From contig NZ_LR134375.1 in assembly GCF_900637515.1 (NCBI RefSeq), positions 186,001 through 250,000 on the forward strand: DNA of 64,000 nt, in the 5' to 3' direction. The DNA is from Veillonella dispar. Lineage in GTDB: Bacteria; Bacillota; Negativicutes; Veillonellales; Veillonellaceae. The position numbers were made by a program, and so were the translations under genes. A model generated the notes under the pieces. That model saw only the letters and a program-made list of their open reading frames with translations. It was not told the DNA's origin and made no database searches. Each line of letters starts with the position of its first letter. The stretch's first letter is position 1. Positions 27,778-34,588 of this stretch are shown piece by piece.

Positions 27778-28134
27778 ATGAGCGATTTAGATTTTACTAT
27801 TTATTGCACCGTTACATTCTTTAGTAAGAAGATGGTGAATTCACCAAATTTAACTAATGGAAAGTATAGCCCTCAAATTGTTTTAAAAGGCATTGAGGAG
27901 CATCTTGAAGTCAACTTTATTGATGGTGAGGATGTTATCTTTGATCAGCCAATACGAGCTAATGCGCTTCCAATAAATGAGGATGTAGATTATTCTAGTT
28001 TACAAGAAGGTACTGAGTTCCTTATCATGGAAGGTAGTAATATTGTTGGAGAAGGGATTGTAAAAGAAATTTTTCAACATAAACCACATGAGAGAAAAAA
28101 TTTTAGAGTATTATATCCATTGGTGGTTCTATAA
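27778..28134 (+). CDS. Small EF-Tu-domain-like protein
   Basis: A 118-residue protein whose order of elements (TVTFFSKK, NGKYSPQIVL, EGTEFLIMEGSNIVGEGIVKEIF) resembles the C-terminal beta-barrel of elongation factor Tu: a variable strand, then a short 'GTEF...EG..IVGEG.V' segment. Stand-alone proteins with this barrel occur in accessory clusters of Firmicutes, often beside toxin or immunity genes; their function is unknown. Start after GATGAGG; TAATATG junction with the preceding gene. Not a translation factor: no GTPase domain. Confidence 0.65.
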   Translation: MSDLDFTIYCTVTFFSKKMVNSPNLTNGKYSPQIVLKGIEEHLEVNFIDGEDVIFDQPIRANALPINEDVDYSSLQEGTEFLIMEGSNIVGEGIVKEIFQHKPHERKNFRVLYPLVVL

Positions 28135-28152
28135 TCTTAAGAAGGAGCTTTT

Positions 28153-28572
28153 ATGGCGATTACGTATACAGAAGAACGAAATTTTACGCCTCAACAAGTA
28201 GCAGAGTTGTTTCTATCTGTTCGTTGGGTAGTAGGCAAGTACCCTGAACGATTACATAAGGCTCTTATGAATTCATCGCGCGTGATTTCTGCATGGGAAG
28301 GCGACCGTTTAGTTGGTCTTATTCGTGTCATGGACGATAGCGAGTTGGTGTGCTTCATCAATTATGTACTGGTTCATCCTGATTATCATGGCCGCGGTAT
28401 TGCAGGTCATTTGCTAGAAATGGTGAAAGAGGCGTACAAGTCTTACTTGTACGTTAATGTTATGATTGGTGATAGCAAGAATGCATCATTTTACGAGAAG
28501 CATGGCTTTAAAATAAAAGAAGATTCCTTGCCAATGCAATATCGTAATGTGCCGAAATATACAAAAAGATAA
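28153..28572 (+). CDS. GNAT family N-acetyltransferase
   Basis: A 139-residue acetyl-CoA-dependent acetyltransferase. The acetyl-CoA loop is VHPDYHGRGIAGHLL near residue 77-91, following strand FINYVLVHP; the C-terminal strand NASFYEKHGFK is typical. AAGAAGGAG precedes the ATG. Substrate cannot be inferred. It follows the accessory cluster by 18 bases and may be its last co-transcribed gene, with a terminator just after. Confidence 0.88.
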   Translation: MAITYTEERNFTPQQVAELFLSVRWVVGKYPERLHKALMNSSRVISAWEGDRLVGLIRVMDDSELVCFINYVLVHPDYHGRGIAGHLLEMVKEAYKSYLYVNVMIGDSKNASFYEKHGFKIKEDSLPMQYRNVPKYTKR

Positions 28573-28618
28573 TTGGTGGGATAATCTGTATAGCAAGTAA
28601 GTGGTCAAATTGTTAATA

Positions 28619-28654
28619 AAAGGCTACACGTACATAGCGTTACGTGTAGCCTTT
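28619..28654 (+). terminator. Terminator after the first acetyltransferase gene
   Basis: AAAGGCTACACGTA pairs with TACGTGTAGCCTTT over an 8-base loop. Confidence 0.8.
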
Positions 28655-28707
28655 GTTATGTAAACGGTATATACTAAAACGGATATGTAGATACGATGGA
28701 GAAGGAT

Positions 28708-29196
28708 ATGGATATTTTAATACGAAAAGCGACAACCTCTGATTTAGATTTGGTGACATATATAGAAGCAACTTGTTTTCCGCTTGCAGAAGCGGCGCCT
28801 CGTGAGGCTTTTAAGGAACGATTAGATCATTATGCAGGTCAGTTTTTAATTGCCTTTGACGGCGATGCACCTATTGGTTTTATCGATGGTTTTGTAACGG
28901 ATGATGAAGTCTTGACGGATGAGATGTTCGCCGATGCTTCGCTGCATAATCCTAAGGGTGCGTGGCAAATGATTTTTGGTCTAAATACATTGCCAGAATA
29001 TCGCAACCGTGGTGTAGGTGGTCAGTTAATAGAGGCATTTATCGATCTTGCGAGAGAGGAAAAACGTAAAGGCGTTATTCTAACCTGCAAGGAAGAAAAG
29101 ATTCATTATTACGCCAAGTTTGGTTTTGTTAATGAAGGTGAATCTGTATCTGATCATGGCGGTGCTAAGTGGTATCAGATGCGTATTGTGTTCTAG
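28708..29196 (+). CDS. GNAT family N-acetyltransferase
   Basis: A 162-residue acetyltransferase, related to the arylalkylamine-type group by its opening IRKATTSDLDLVTYIEATCFP and the acetyl-CoA motif PEYRNRGVGGQLIEAFI near residue 100. The terminal HYYAKFGFVNEGES is also conserved in that group. The start at 28708 is chosen because GGAGAAGG lies just before it; the ATG at 28696 overlaps that site. Substrate unknown. Flanked by terminators on both sides, so probably monocistronic. Confidence 0.87.
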   Translation: MDILIRKATTSDLDLVTYIEATCFPLAEAAPREAFKERLDHYAGQFLIAFDGDAPIGFIDGFVTDDEVLTDEMFADASLHNPKGAWQMIFGLNTLPEYRNRGVGGQLIEAFIDLAREEKRKGVILTCKEEKIHYYAKFGFVNEGESVSDHGGAKWYQMRIVF

Positions 29197-29218
29197 CCAT
29201 ATAATTAAATACAAAAGA

Positions 29219-29264
29219 AGAAGCTGAAATCTTGCAGACTAGCATTGATTTCAGCTTCTTTTTG
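29219..29264. terminator. Bidirectional terminator
   Basis: AGAAGCTGAAATC pairs with GATTTCAGCTTCT, with A/T runs on both sides. It ends the acetyltransferase gene and the convergent metal ABC operon. Confidence 0.85.
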
Positions 29265-29305
29265 TTGGGAAGATATGTATTTTGAAGGAGTCTGATTAAA
29301 ATTAA

Positions 29306-30406
29306 TTAAATAATTTCTTTAACTTGCGCCACGCCTTTATCGGTCAGCATATAGTACCCATTCGTTACATACAACAAGCCTTGTTTCTTAAGGTGTGATG
29401 CGGCTTGGTGTGTATAGTCTGGGTTCCAGTTCAAGTGTTCGTGAATGGTGCCGATACCGTTTTCAATGGCTGCCACAGGTGTATTCATATGGGTATAGAT
29501 GTGGCAGAGCATCATTGTTTCTCGATAGTGACGACGCAAGTGGCGTTGGCGAAGATAGGTTGCAATATAGCCTGTCTTTGGCGTGCAAATAACGGCAATT
29601 AATAATGCGAAACCAATCGTTGTTGCGATAGCGCCTGCAATGGATACGTCTAGGGTGAAAGCGACTTCAGTACCGATAACAGCACAGATAATGCCGATGA
29701 TGATACTGCTAGTGAGCATGGCTTTCACAGAGTCTGTCCATAAATAAGCGATAACCGCAGGTCCGATCATGAGGCCGATAACGAGGATGGCGCCTACTGC
29801 TTGGAATGAAGCCACCACGGTAAGGGATACCATGGTCATGAGCACGTAATGGATGAGGGCAGGCATGAAGCCGAAGAGCCCTGCTAATAGAGAATCGAAG
29901 GTAGATAGCTGCAATTCCTTGTAGAAGAGCATAACTAATAGGAGGTTGATGACCGCTACCCCCAGGGAAATCCATAGAGATACAGGACCTAGGTCGGTGG
30001 AGTTTACAATCCATCTGTCGAACGGGGCGAACGCGATTTCCCCTAGAAGTGCCGTATCTACGTCAAGGTGTGCGTTGCCGCTGTAGAGACTGACGAGGAT
30101 GATGGCAATGGAGAATAGAAGGGGGAAGATGATACCAATGGATGCGTCTTCGTTGACGAGGCCCGTGTTATGAATCATCTCTGTAAGCCACACCGTTCCT
30201 ACGCCGACTACGGTTGCCCCTACTAATAGCAAGGGCGAGTTTAAATCTTTCGTTACAAAGAAAGCGAGAACGATGCCGAGGAATACGGTGTGCGTAATGG
30301 CGTCGGCCATCATAGACATGCGACGTAGCACGAGGAATACACCAGGGATAGCACACGCGATGGATACTGCGATGGCGATGAGTAAAATCTCTGTATGTAC
30401 TGTCAT
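29306..30406 (-). CDS. Metal ABC transporter permease fused to a C-terminal winged-helix domain
   Basis: A 366-residue protein. Residues 1-275 are an ABC-3 family permease with about eight membrane helices, of the MntD/TroD/ZnuB kind. After a basic segment (YLRQRHLRRHYRE, about 283-295) a cytoplasmic domain of about 70 residues follows. It is predicted winged-helix: helices HLNWNPDYTHQAASHLKKQG, then a wing and LTDKGVAQV, as in DtxR/MntR-type regulators. Chlamydial YtgCR is a known permease-repressor fusion of this kind. It is last in the operon, overlapping the previous permease gene by 4 bases. The fusion may sense or regulate metal uptake. Confidence 0.87.
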   Translation of the reverse strand: MTVHTEILLIAIAVSIACAIPGVFLVLRRMSMMADAITHTVFLGIVLAFFVTKDLNSPLLLVGATVVGVGTVWLTEMIHNTGLVNEDASIGIIFPLLFSIAIILVSLYSGNAHLDVDTALLGEIAFAPFDRWIVNSTDLGPVSLWISLGVAVINLLLVMLFYKELQLSTFDSLLAGLFGFMPALIHYVLMTMVSLTVVASFQAVGAILVIGLMIGPAVIAYLWTDSVKAMLTSSIIIGIICAVIGTEVAFTLDVSIAGAIATTIGFALLIAVICTPKTGYIATYLRQRHLRRHYRETMMLCHIYTHMNTPVAAIENGIGTIHEHLNWNPDYTHQAASHLKKQGLLYVTNGYYMLTDKGVAQVKEII

Positions 30407-31368
30407 GGGGCACCTCCTATGCGAGGCTGTCCACCCTCTGCTCTATATATCTTTTGTTGCAAATCGGCAGGACTTATCTTTGCGGTTTCTGATAATAAAG
30501 CTTGTTTTGATTGTTTGTTTCTACGATATTGCCACAAGATGCCTCTATTAGGTGCAAATATGAGGCTCAATAGTACAATAACCGACAGAATGACGATGAT
30601 GGCAGGTCCTGTAGGCAGTTTTTGTACTGTTGTACTCCAAATGGTACCGCCTATAGCAGATACCATGCCGAAACATCCTGCTAGTATACACATGGTACCG
30701 AGCTTGTTCGTCCACTGACGGGCCCCTACAGCCGGTGCAATGAGTAGGGAACTGATCAAGATAGCACCTACTGATTGAATGCCGATGATGATGGTCATGA
30801 TCAATAGAGAACGATATAAAATGAGTGTAAAGGTGACGGGAATTTGCAATGTTTTAGCGTATTCTACGTCAAAGGAAATGAGATTTAGCTCTTTCCAAAA
30901 TAAGGCTGTTAAAACGATAATGATGAGCGCTGCCGCCGATGTAATGTACACGTCGCGGGCTAATATGGTGGCGGCCTGTCCAAATATAAATTTTGAAAGC
31001 CCCGCCTGACCTGCATTGTTTAGACTTTGAAGGTAGGTGAGTAGGACCATACCAAGACCAAAGAAAGCAGATAGTATAGTAGCTAGAGCGCCATCGAATT
31101 TGATTTTACTGTTTTCCACGGTGATGGTAATGAGCCACGCCGCAGTGATAGAGGACAGGGCGGCACCTATAATGAGTACCTCAATGTCTTTTATACCGGT
31201 CAGCAAGAATGCGATGACTACACCAGGTAGTGCCGCGTGAGAGAGGCCGTCACCGATGAGGCTTTCCTTGCGCAGTACAGCGAAGGTGCCCGCAATACCA
31301 CTGGCAAGGCCCAAGAGAGCTGTACCGAGCAATACCATCTGTGTCGTATAGGATTGGAGAATGGTCAT
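30403..31368 (-). CDS. Metal ABC transporter permease
   Basis: A 321-residue inner-membrane permease of the ABC-3 family, with eight or nine hydrophobic helices and the conserved cytoplasmic-loop region SLIGDGLSHAALPGVV near residue 35. The C-terminal 50 residues are hydrophilic and resemble only a cytoplasmic tail. It pairs with the following wHTH-fused permease, giving a heterodimeric channel. Starts within the ATPase gene by a 4-base ATGA overlap. Substrate is Mn, Fe or Zn by family. Confidence 0.9.
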   Translation of the reverse strand: MTILQSYTTQMVLLGTALLGLASGIAGTFAVLRKESLIGDGLSHAALPGVVIAFLLTGIKDIEVLIIGAALSSITAAWLITITVENSKIKFDGALATILSAFFGLGMVLLTYLQSLNNAGQAGLSKFIFGQAATILARDVYITSAAALIIIVLTALFWKELNLISFDVEYAKTLQIPVTFTLILYRSLLIMTIIIGIQSVGAILISSLLIAPAVGARQWTNKLGTMCILAGCFGMVSAIGGTIWSTTVQKLPTGPAIIVILSVIVLLSLIFAPNRGILWQYRRNKQSKQALLSETAKISPADLQQKIYRAEGGQPRIGGAP

Positions 31369-32096
31369 ACAATCCTCACCTTGCCGTAGGTGCGTTCTAT
31401 GGCTTCGTCAGTAAAGGTCTCTGCTACGGGACCATAGGCAACAGTTTGCTTGTTGACCATCGTTACCCAGTCGAAATATTGAGGTACCGTATTTAAATCG
31501 TGGTGTACGACGATGACCGTTTTGCCACGGGCTTTCATTTCTTGTAATAGGGAAATAATGGCATGTTCCGTCGTTTTATCGACGCCCTTGAAAGGCTCGT
31601 CCATGAGGTAAATATCTGCCTCTTGTACGAGGGCTCTCGCGAGGAATACACGCTGTTGTTGGCCCCCTGAAAGTTGACGAATTTGCCTGTTTACATAGTC
31701 GCTCATACCCATTTTTTCAATCATGGAGAGGGCTAGCTCCTTATCCTTTTTACTTGGTCGTTTGAACCAACCTAGATGACCATAGCGGCCCATAAGTACA
31801 ACGTCTAATACGGTAGTAGGAAAGTCCCAGTCTACGCTACCGCTTTGAGGTACATAGGCGATTTTCTTGTAATCCTTTTTGCCCATTGCAAGGTGGTGGT
31901 CGATATAAAACTTAACACTACCTGAGATAACTGTTAATAGGCCTAACATGGCCTTTAATAATGTAGATTTACCGGCTCCATTAGGGCCGACGATGGCCGC
32001 TAAGGAACCGATGGGTACCTTCATATCTACGTCCCATAATACGGGTTTTGTCGTATAGGCTACGGTCATATCTTCAACTTCAACGGCCCATTCCAT
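31365..32096 (-). CDS. Metal ABC transporter ATP-binding protein
   Basis: A 243-residue ABC ATPase that powers metal uptake. Walker A GPNGAGKSTLLKA is near residue 38, the Q-loop is AYVPQSG, the signature is LSGGQQQRVFLARAL near 142, Walker B is DIYLMDEPF, and the switch histidine is in VVHHDLN. AGGAGG precedes the ATG. It lies between the substrate-binding lipoprotein gene (107 bases upstream) and the first permease gene, the usual order binding protein-ATPase-permease-permease. Confidence 0.94.
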   Translation of the reverse strand: MEWAVEVEDMTVAYTTKPVLWDVDMKVPIGSLAAIVGPNGAGKSTLLKAMLGLLTVISGSVKFYIDHHLAMGKKDYKKIAYVPQSGSVDWDFPTTVLDVVLMGRYGHLGWFKRPSKKDKELALSMIEKMGMSDYVNRQIRQLSGGQQQRVFLARALVQEADIYLMDEPFKGVDKTTEHAIISLLQEMKARGKTVIVVHHDLNTVPQYFDWVTMVNKQTVAYGPVAETFTDEAIERTYGKVRIV

Positions 32097-32202
32097 AGAG
32101 ACCTCCTTTTATCAATAGTGCTACTATCGCTGTATTGTTAGTAGTACTTGTACTTACATAGGACGTACACTGTATGTCGCCCTTGTTTTGAAACGTTATT
32201 TG

Positions 32203-33144
32203 TTATTTAAGTGCTTTAGCGATGGTATCGATGTTGGCTTTTACCATACCGATATATGTGCCGCCTTCAGTGCCTTCAGAACCGAGGGAGTCGGAGTATA
32301 ATTCGCCACCGATGGCAACGTTCCAACCTTTAGCTTTAGCTGCTTCTTGAACGGCTTCAATTGTTTTGTGCGGTACAGAAGATTCTACGAAGATCGCTTT
32401 AATTTTGTGATCTACGATAAATTGAACAAGTTCATTCACATCTTGTGTGCCTGCTTCTGTAGCAGTACTTACACCTTGCAAACCTTTTACTTCAAAGCCA
32501 TAAGCACGAGCAAAGTATTGGAAGGCGTCGTGTGCTGTTACGAGAACGCGAGATTCTTTAGGAATTGATTCTGCTTGCGCTTTGATGTATGCATCTGTTT
32601 CATCTAATTTAGTGAGGTATGCATCATACCGTTTCTTGAAATCCTCTTTGTGAGCTGGATCTGCTTTCGCAAGACCTTCGTATACAGCTTTTGCTGCAAG
32701 TTTCCAATTCGCTACATCGAACCAAATATGAGGGTCTTTAGTTTTCACGCCATCTTCTTCGTCAAAGTCGAGTAGAGTAGCTGGATCAATGGCGTCGGAT
32801 ACGCGGATAGTAGCTTTATTTTGTTTTGTTAAATTGTCAAAAATGGAACCCATTTTACCTTCTAAGTGAATGCCGTTGTACACCACAACATCTGCCTTAG
32901 ACATAGTTGTTACATCGCCGGCGCTAGCTTGGTAGAGGTGAGGGTCCACGCCAGGTCCCATAAGACCTTGTACAGACACATGGTCACCGCCAATTTCTTT
33001 TACTAAATCCGTTAACATTGTAGTAGTAGCTACAACATTTAATTTTTTCTGACTGTCTTGTGCTGCATCCTTACCACAGCCTACAAGGGCTAATAACATA
33101 AGTGCTAATGATACGACGACTAATACGACTCGGTTGAACTTCAT
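32203..33144 (-). CDS. Metal-binding lipoprotein (MntA/TroA/ZnuA family)
   Basis: A 313-residue cluster A-I solute-binding protein. The signal ends LLALVGCGK, with the lipid cysteine at about residue 23. Metal ligands expected in the family appear as GVDPHLYQAS (His near 72), DPHIWFD (His near 138), a conserved Glu in FVESSVPHKT, and the closing Asp in ELYSDSLG. There is no long histidine-rich loop of the kind common in zinc-specific ZnuA, which points to Mn or Fe, but this is weak evidence. Lipid-anchored in the periplasm. AAAGGAGG precedes the ATG. Confidence 0.92.
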   Translation of the reverse strand: MKFNRVVLVVVSLALMLLALVGCGKDAAQDSQKKLNVVATTTMLTDLVKEIGGDHVSVQGLMGPGVDPHLYQASAGDVTTMSKADVVVYNGIHLEGKMGSIFDNLTKQNKATIRVSDAIDPATLLDFDEEDGVKTKDPHIWFDVANWKLAAKAVYEGLAKADPAHKEDFKKRYDAYLTKLDETDAYIKAQAESIPKESRVLVTAHDAFQYFARAYGFEVKGLQGVSTATEAGTQDVNELVQFIVDHKIKAIFVESSVPHKTIEAVQEAAKAKGWNVAIGGELYSDSLGSEGTEGGTYIGMVKANIDTIAKALK

Positions 33145-33278
33145 AATAAACCTCCTTTTATGTATTAAATAATCAATCTGAATTACTAAATTTAAAAGCT
33201 AAAAAACATATAGATTAGTCTTAATTCCAAGGGCTACCCATATAATGTCTTGATGAAAGGAAAGACTACCTATATTTA

Positions 33279-33336
33279 AGCAGAAGAATAGCCGCTACTA
33301 ACGTAGTGGCTATTGGCAGTTATACGTTCTTCTGCT
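33279..33336 (-). other. Two-part hairpin in the metal operon leader
   Basis: AGCAGAAGAA (33279-33288) pairs with TTCTTCTGCT (33327-33336), enclosing AATAGCC-G-CTAC against GTAG-T-GGCTATT. There is no T-run on either side. It lies between the 31-residue peptide gene and the metal-binding lipoprotein gene, so it may be a regulatory or processing structure. Confidence 0.55.
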
Positions 33337-33350
33337 AGGGTCATAATCAT

Positions 33351-33446
33351 TTAGTGAATAAGAGCTTGTAGATGGTTAGGCCCAATGAGGGCAATGAGAC
33401 CAAGTACCATCATGACCTTCATTTGAATACGCTTTCTACGTCTCAT
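33351..33446 (-). CDS. 31-residue basic membrane peptide upstream of the metal ABC operon
   Basis: On the minus strand, ATG (33444-33446) to TAA (33351-33353) encodes MRRRKRIQMKVMMVLG followed by 15 residues ending LQALIH. It has a very strong ribosome binding site (AAAGGAGG, 6 bases before the ATG). A strongly basic start precedes one hydrophobic helix, as in small inner-membrane peptides. It sits between a strong promoter and the metal transport genes, in the same direction. It could be a leader peptide or a small metal-homeostasis protein comparable in position to MntS. No homologue is recognised. Confidence 0.65.
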   Translation of the reverse strand: MRRRKRIQMKVMMVLGLIALIGPNHLQALIH

Positions 33447-33474
33447 GATGAACCTCCTTTGTGTAGTTTTTTGT

Positions 33475-33491
33475 CATATCTACCTGATATG
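33475..33491. promoter_or_regulatory. Candidate operator of the metal ABC operon
   Basis: Perfect inverted repeat CATATC-TACCT-GATATG, positioned between the promoter and the 31-residue peptide start. A metal-responsive repressor is the obvious candidate. Confidence 0.45.
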
Positions 33492-33517
33492 TAAGTCCGA
33501 ACAGTTATCTTGTGTTC

Positions 33518-33546
33518 AATATATCATAAATGAGAAATTTTATCAA
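33518..33546 (-). promoter_or_regulatory. Promoter of the 31-residue peptide and metal ABC operon
   Basis: On the minus strand, TTGATA (complement of 33541-33546), 17-base spacer, TATATT (complement of 33518-33523). Confidence 0.7.
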
Positions 33547-33629
33547 TAAGAAAATGTTCTTTAAATATTCATCTTTATTTAGTATGATATTATTCATAGA
33601 CTCACAATAATTATTTTAGGAGGCTTATT

Positions 33630-34007
33630 ATGAATAAATTATTCAGATTCACTGCAGCGGCTTTACTTGTTGCATCTTTTGGCGTATTGGGTAATTATAC
33701 AGCTGATGCAGCTAAGTTCTTAGAATCTCCTCGCGAAGTGGAAATTGTAAAACCTGAGTTACCTGAGGTTCCTCAAACAGCTACCGTAGCACCTACTATG
33801 CGCGTACGCTTTTTGATTGATAAAAAAGGGAATGTTAAAAATGTATTCGTGGAACGTTCTTCTGGTTATGCTCCAGTTGACGAAGCGGTGAAAAAAGCCA
33901 TTTTACAATGGAAGTTTACACCTGCTATTGGTATGGACCAAAAGGCTCATGAATCTATTATTGGAATGACAATTACTCTACCTAAACATGCTGTAACAGC
34001 TAAATAA
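33630..34007 (+). CDS. Exported TonB C-terminal domain protein 1
   Basis: A 125-residue protein with an N-terminal signal or anchor (residues 1-27) and a TonB C-terminal domain from about residue 55: MRVRFLIDKKGNVKNVFVERSSGYAPVD.. in sense, with AILQWKFTPA near 100. TonB domains of this type contact outer-membrane receptors. Normal TonB has a proline-rich periplasm-spanning linker of 100 residues or more, absent here, so it is unlikely to reach the outer membrane as a classic TonB. AGGAGG precedes the ATG. It is divergent from the metal ABC operon and 10 bases before a paralogue. Confidence 0.8.
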   Translation: MNKLFRFTAAALLVASFGVLGNYTADAAKFLESPREVEIVKPELPEVPQTATVAPTMRVRFLIDKKGNVKNVFVERSSGYAPVDEAVKKAILQWKFTPAIGMDQKAHESIIGMTITLPKHAVTAK

Positions 34008-34017
34008 GGAGAATGTG

Positions 34018-34365
34018 ATGAAAAAAGTGTTGCGTTGTACTGTGTTATGCGCATTGTTTGTAACTAGTATGGTAGCCTCTGTGTTGGCAGCTCCATTCCA
34101 ATTGCCTGTAGCCATATCTACTCCATCTGTAGATCAAATTAATATTGCTGGTTATGGCGATTCGATTCAAAGTGCAGATGTGCGTTTTACCATCAATGAA
34201 GATGGCTCTGTAGGGGATATAGAGGTTGTAAAATCTAGTGGGGTTACTGCTCTTGATGAGGCTCTTGTTGAGAAAATCTCCACATGGCGTTTCAATCCGG
34301 CTACAGACTCCAATGGTAATCCTGTGGCATCTTCTAAAACTGAATATATTGATTTTAGAAATTAA
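34018..34365 (+). CDS. Exported TonB C-terminal domain protein 2
   Basis: A 115-residue paralogue of the preceding gene: signal peptide (to about residue 24, ending VLAA), then a TonB-type domain (DVRFTINEDGSVGDIEVVKSS and ISTWRFNPATDS). The start at 34018 follows AAGGAG by 6 bases; a GTG three bases earlier is less likely. The pair is co-transcribed and ends in a terminator. Like its neighbour it lacks the proline-rich linker. Proximity to the metal transporter suggests an envelope role in metal uptake, but that is inference. Confidence 0.78.
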   Translation: MKKVLRCTVLCALFVTSMVASVLAAPFQLPVAISTPSVDQINIAGYGDSIQSADVRFTINEDGSVGDIEVVKSSGVTALDEALVEKISTWRFNPATDSNGNPVASSKTEYIDFRN

Positions 34366-34368
34366 TAG

Positions 34369-34400
34369 AAGGCACTCATACATTGTATGGGTGCCTTTTT
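34369..34400 (+). terminator. Terminator of the TonB-domain gene pair
   Basis: AAGGCACTCATAC pairs with GTATGGGTGCCTT, followed by TTT. Confidence 0.88.
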
Positions 34401-34588
34401 ATGTGCTGGTGAAAGTACTTAAGGGTTTAATTATATGGGGTGAAAGTATTTTGTGGTTCAATTATCTTGGGAAATGTATCCACAGCAACTGAAAATTACT
34501 TTCAAAATAAGTATAATAAATGTATATTTAATATAGTAATAATATATTGTATATACTAATAGTCTTTGACCCTTGGAGGTATAAGCAT

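Noticed and set aside
33279-33336. Hairpin considered as an intrinsic terminator or the yybP-ykoY manganese riboswitch
   Set aside because: There is no T-run in either direction, and the conserved riboswitch loop sequences were not recognisable.
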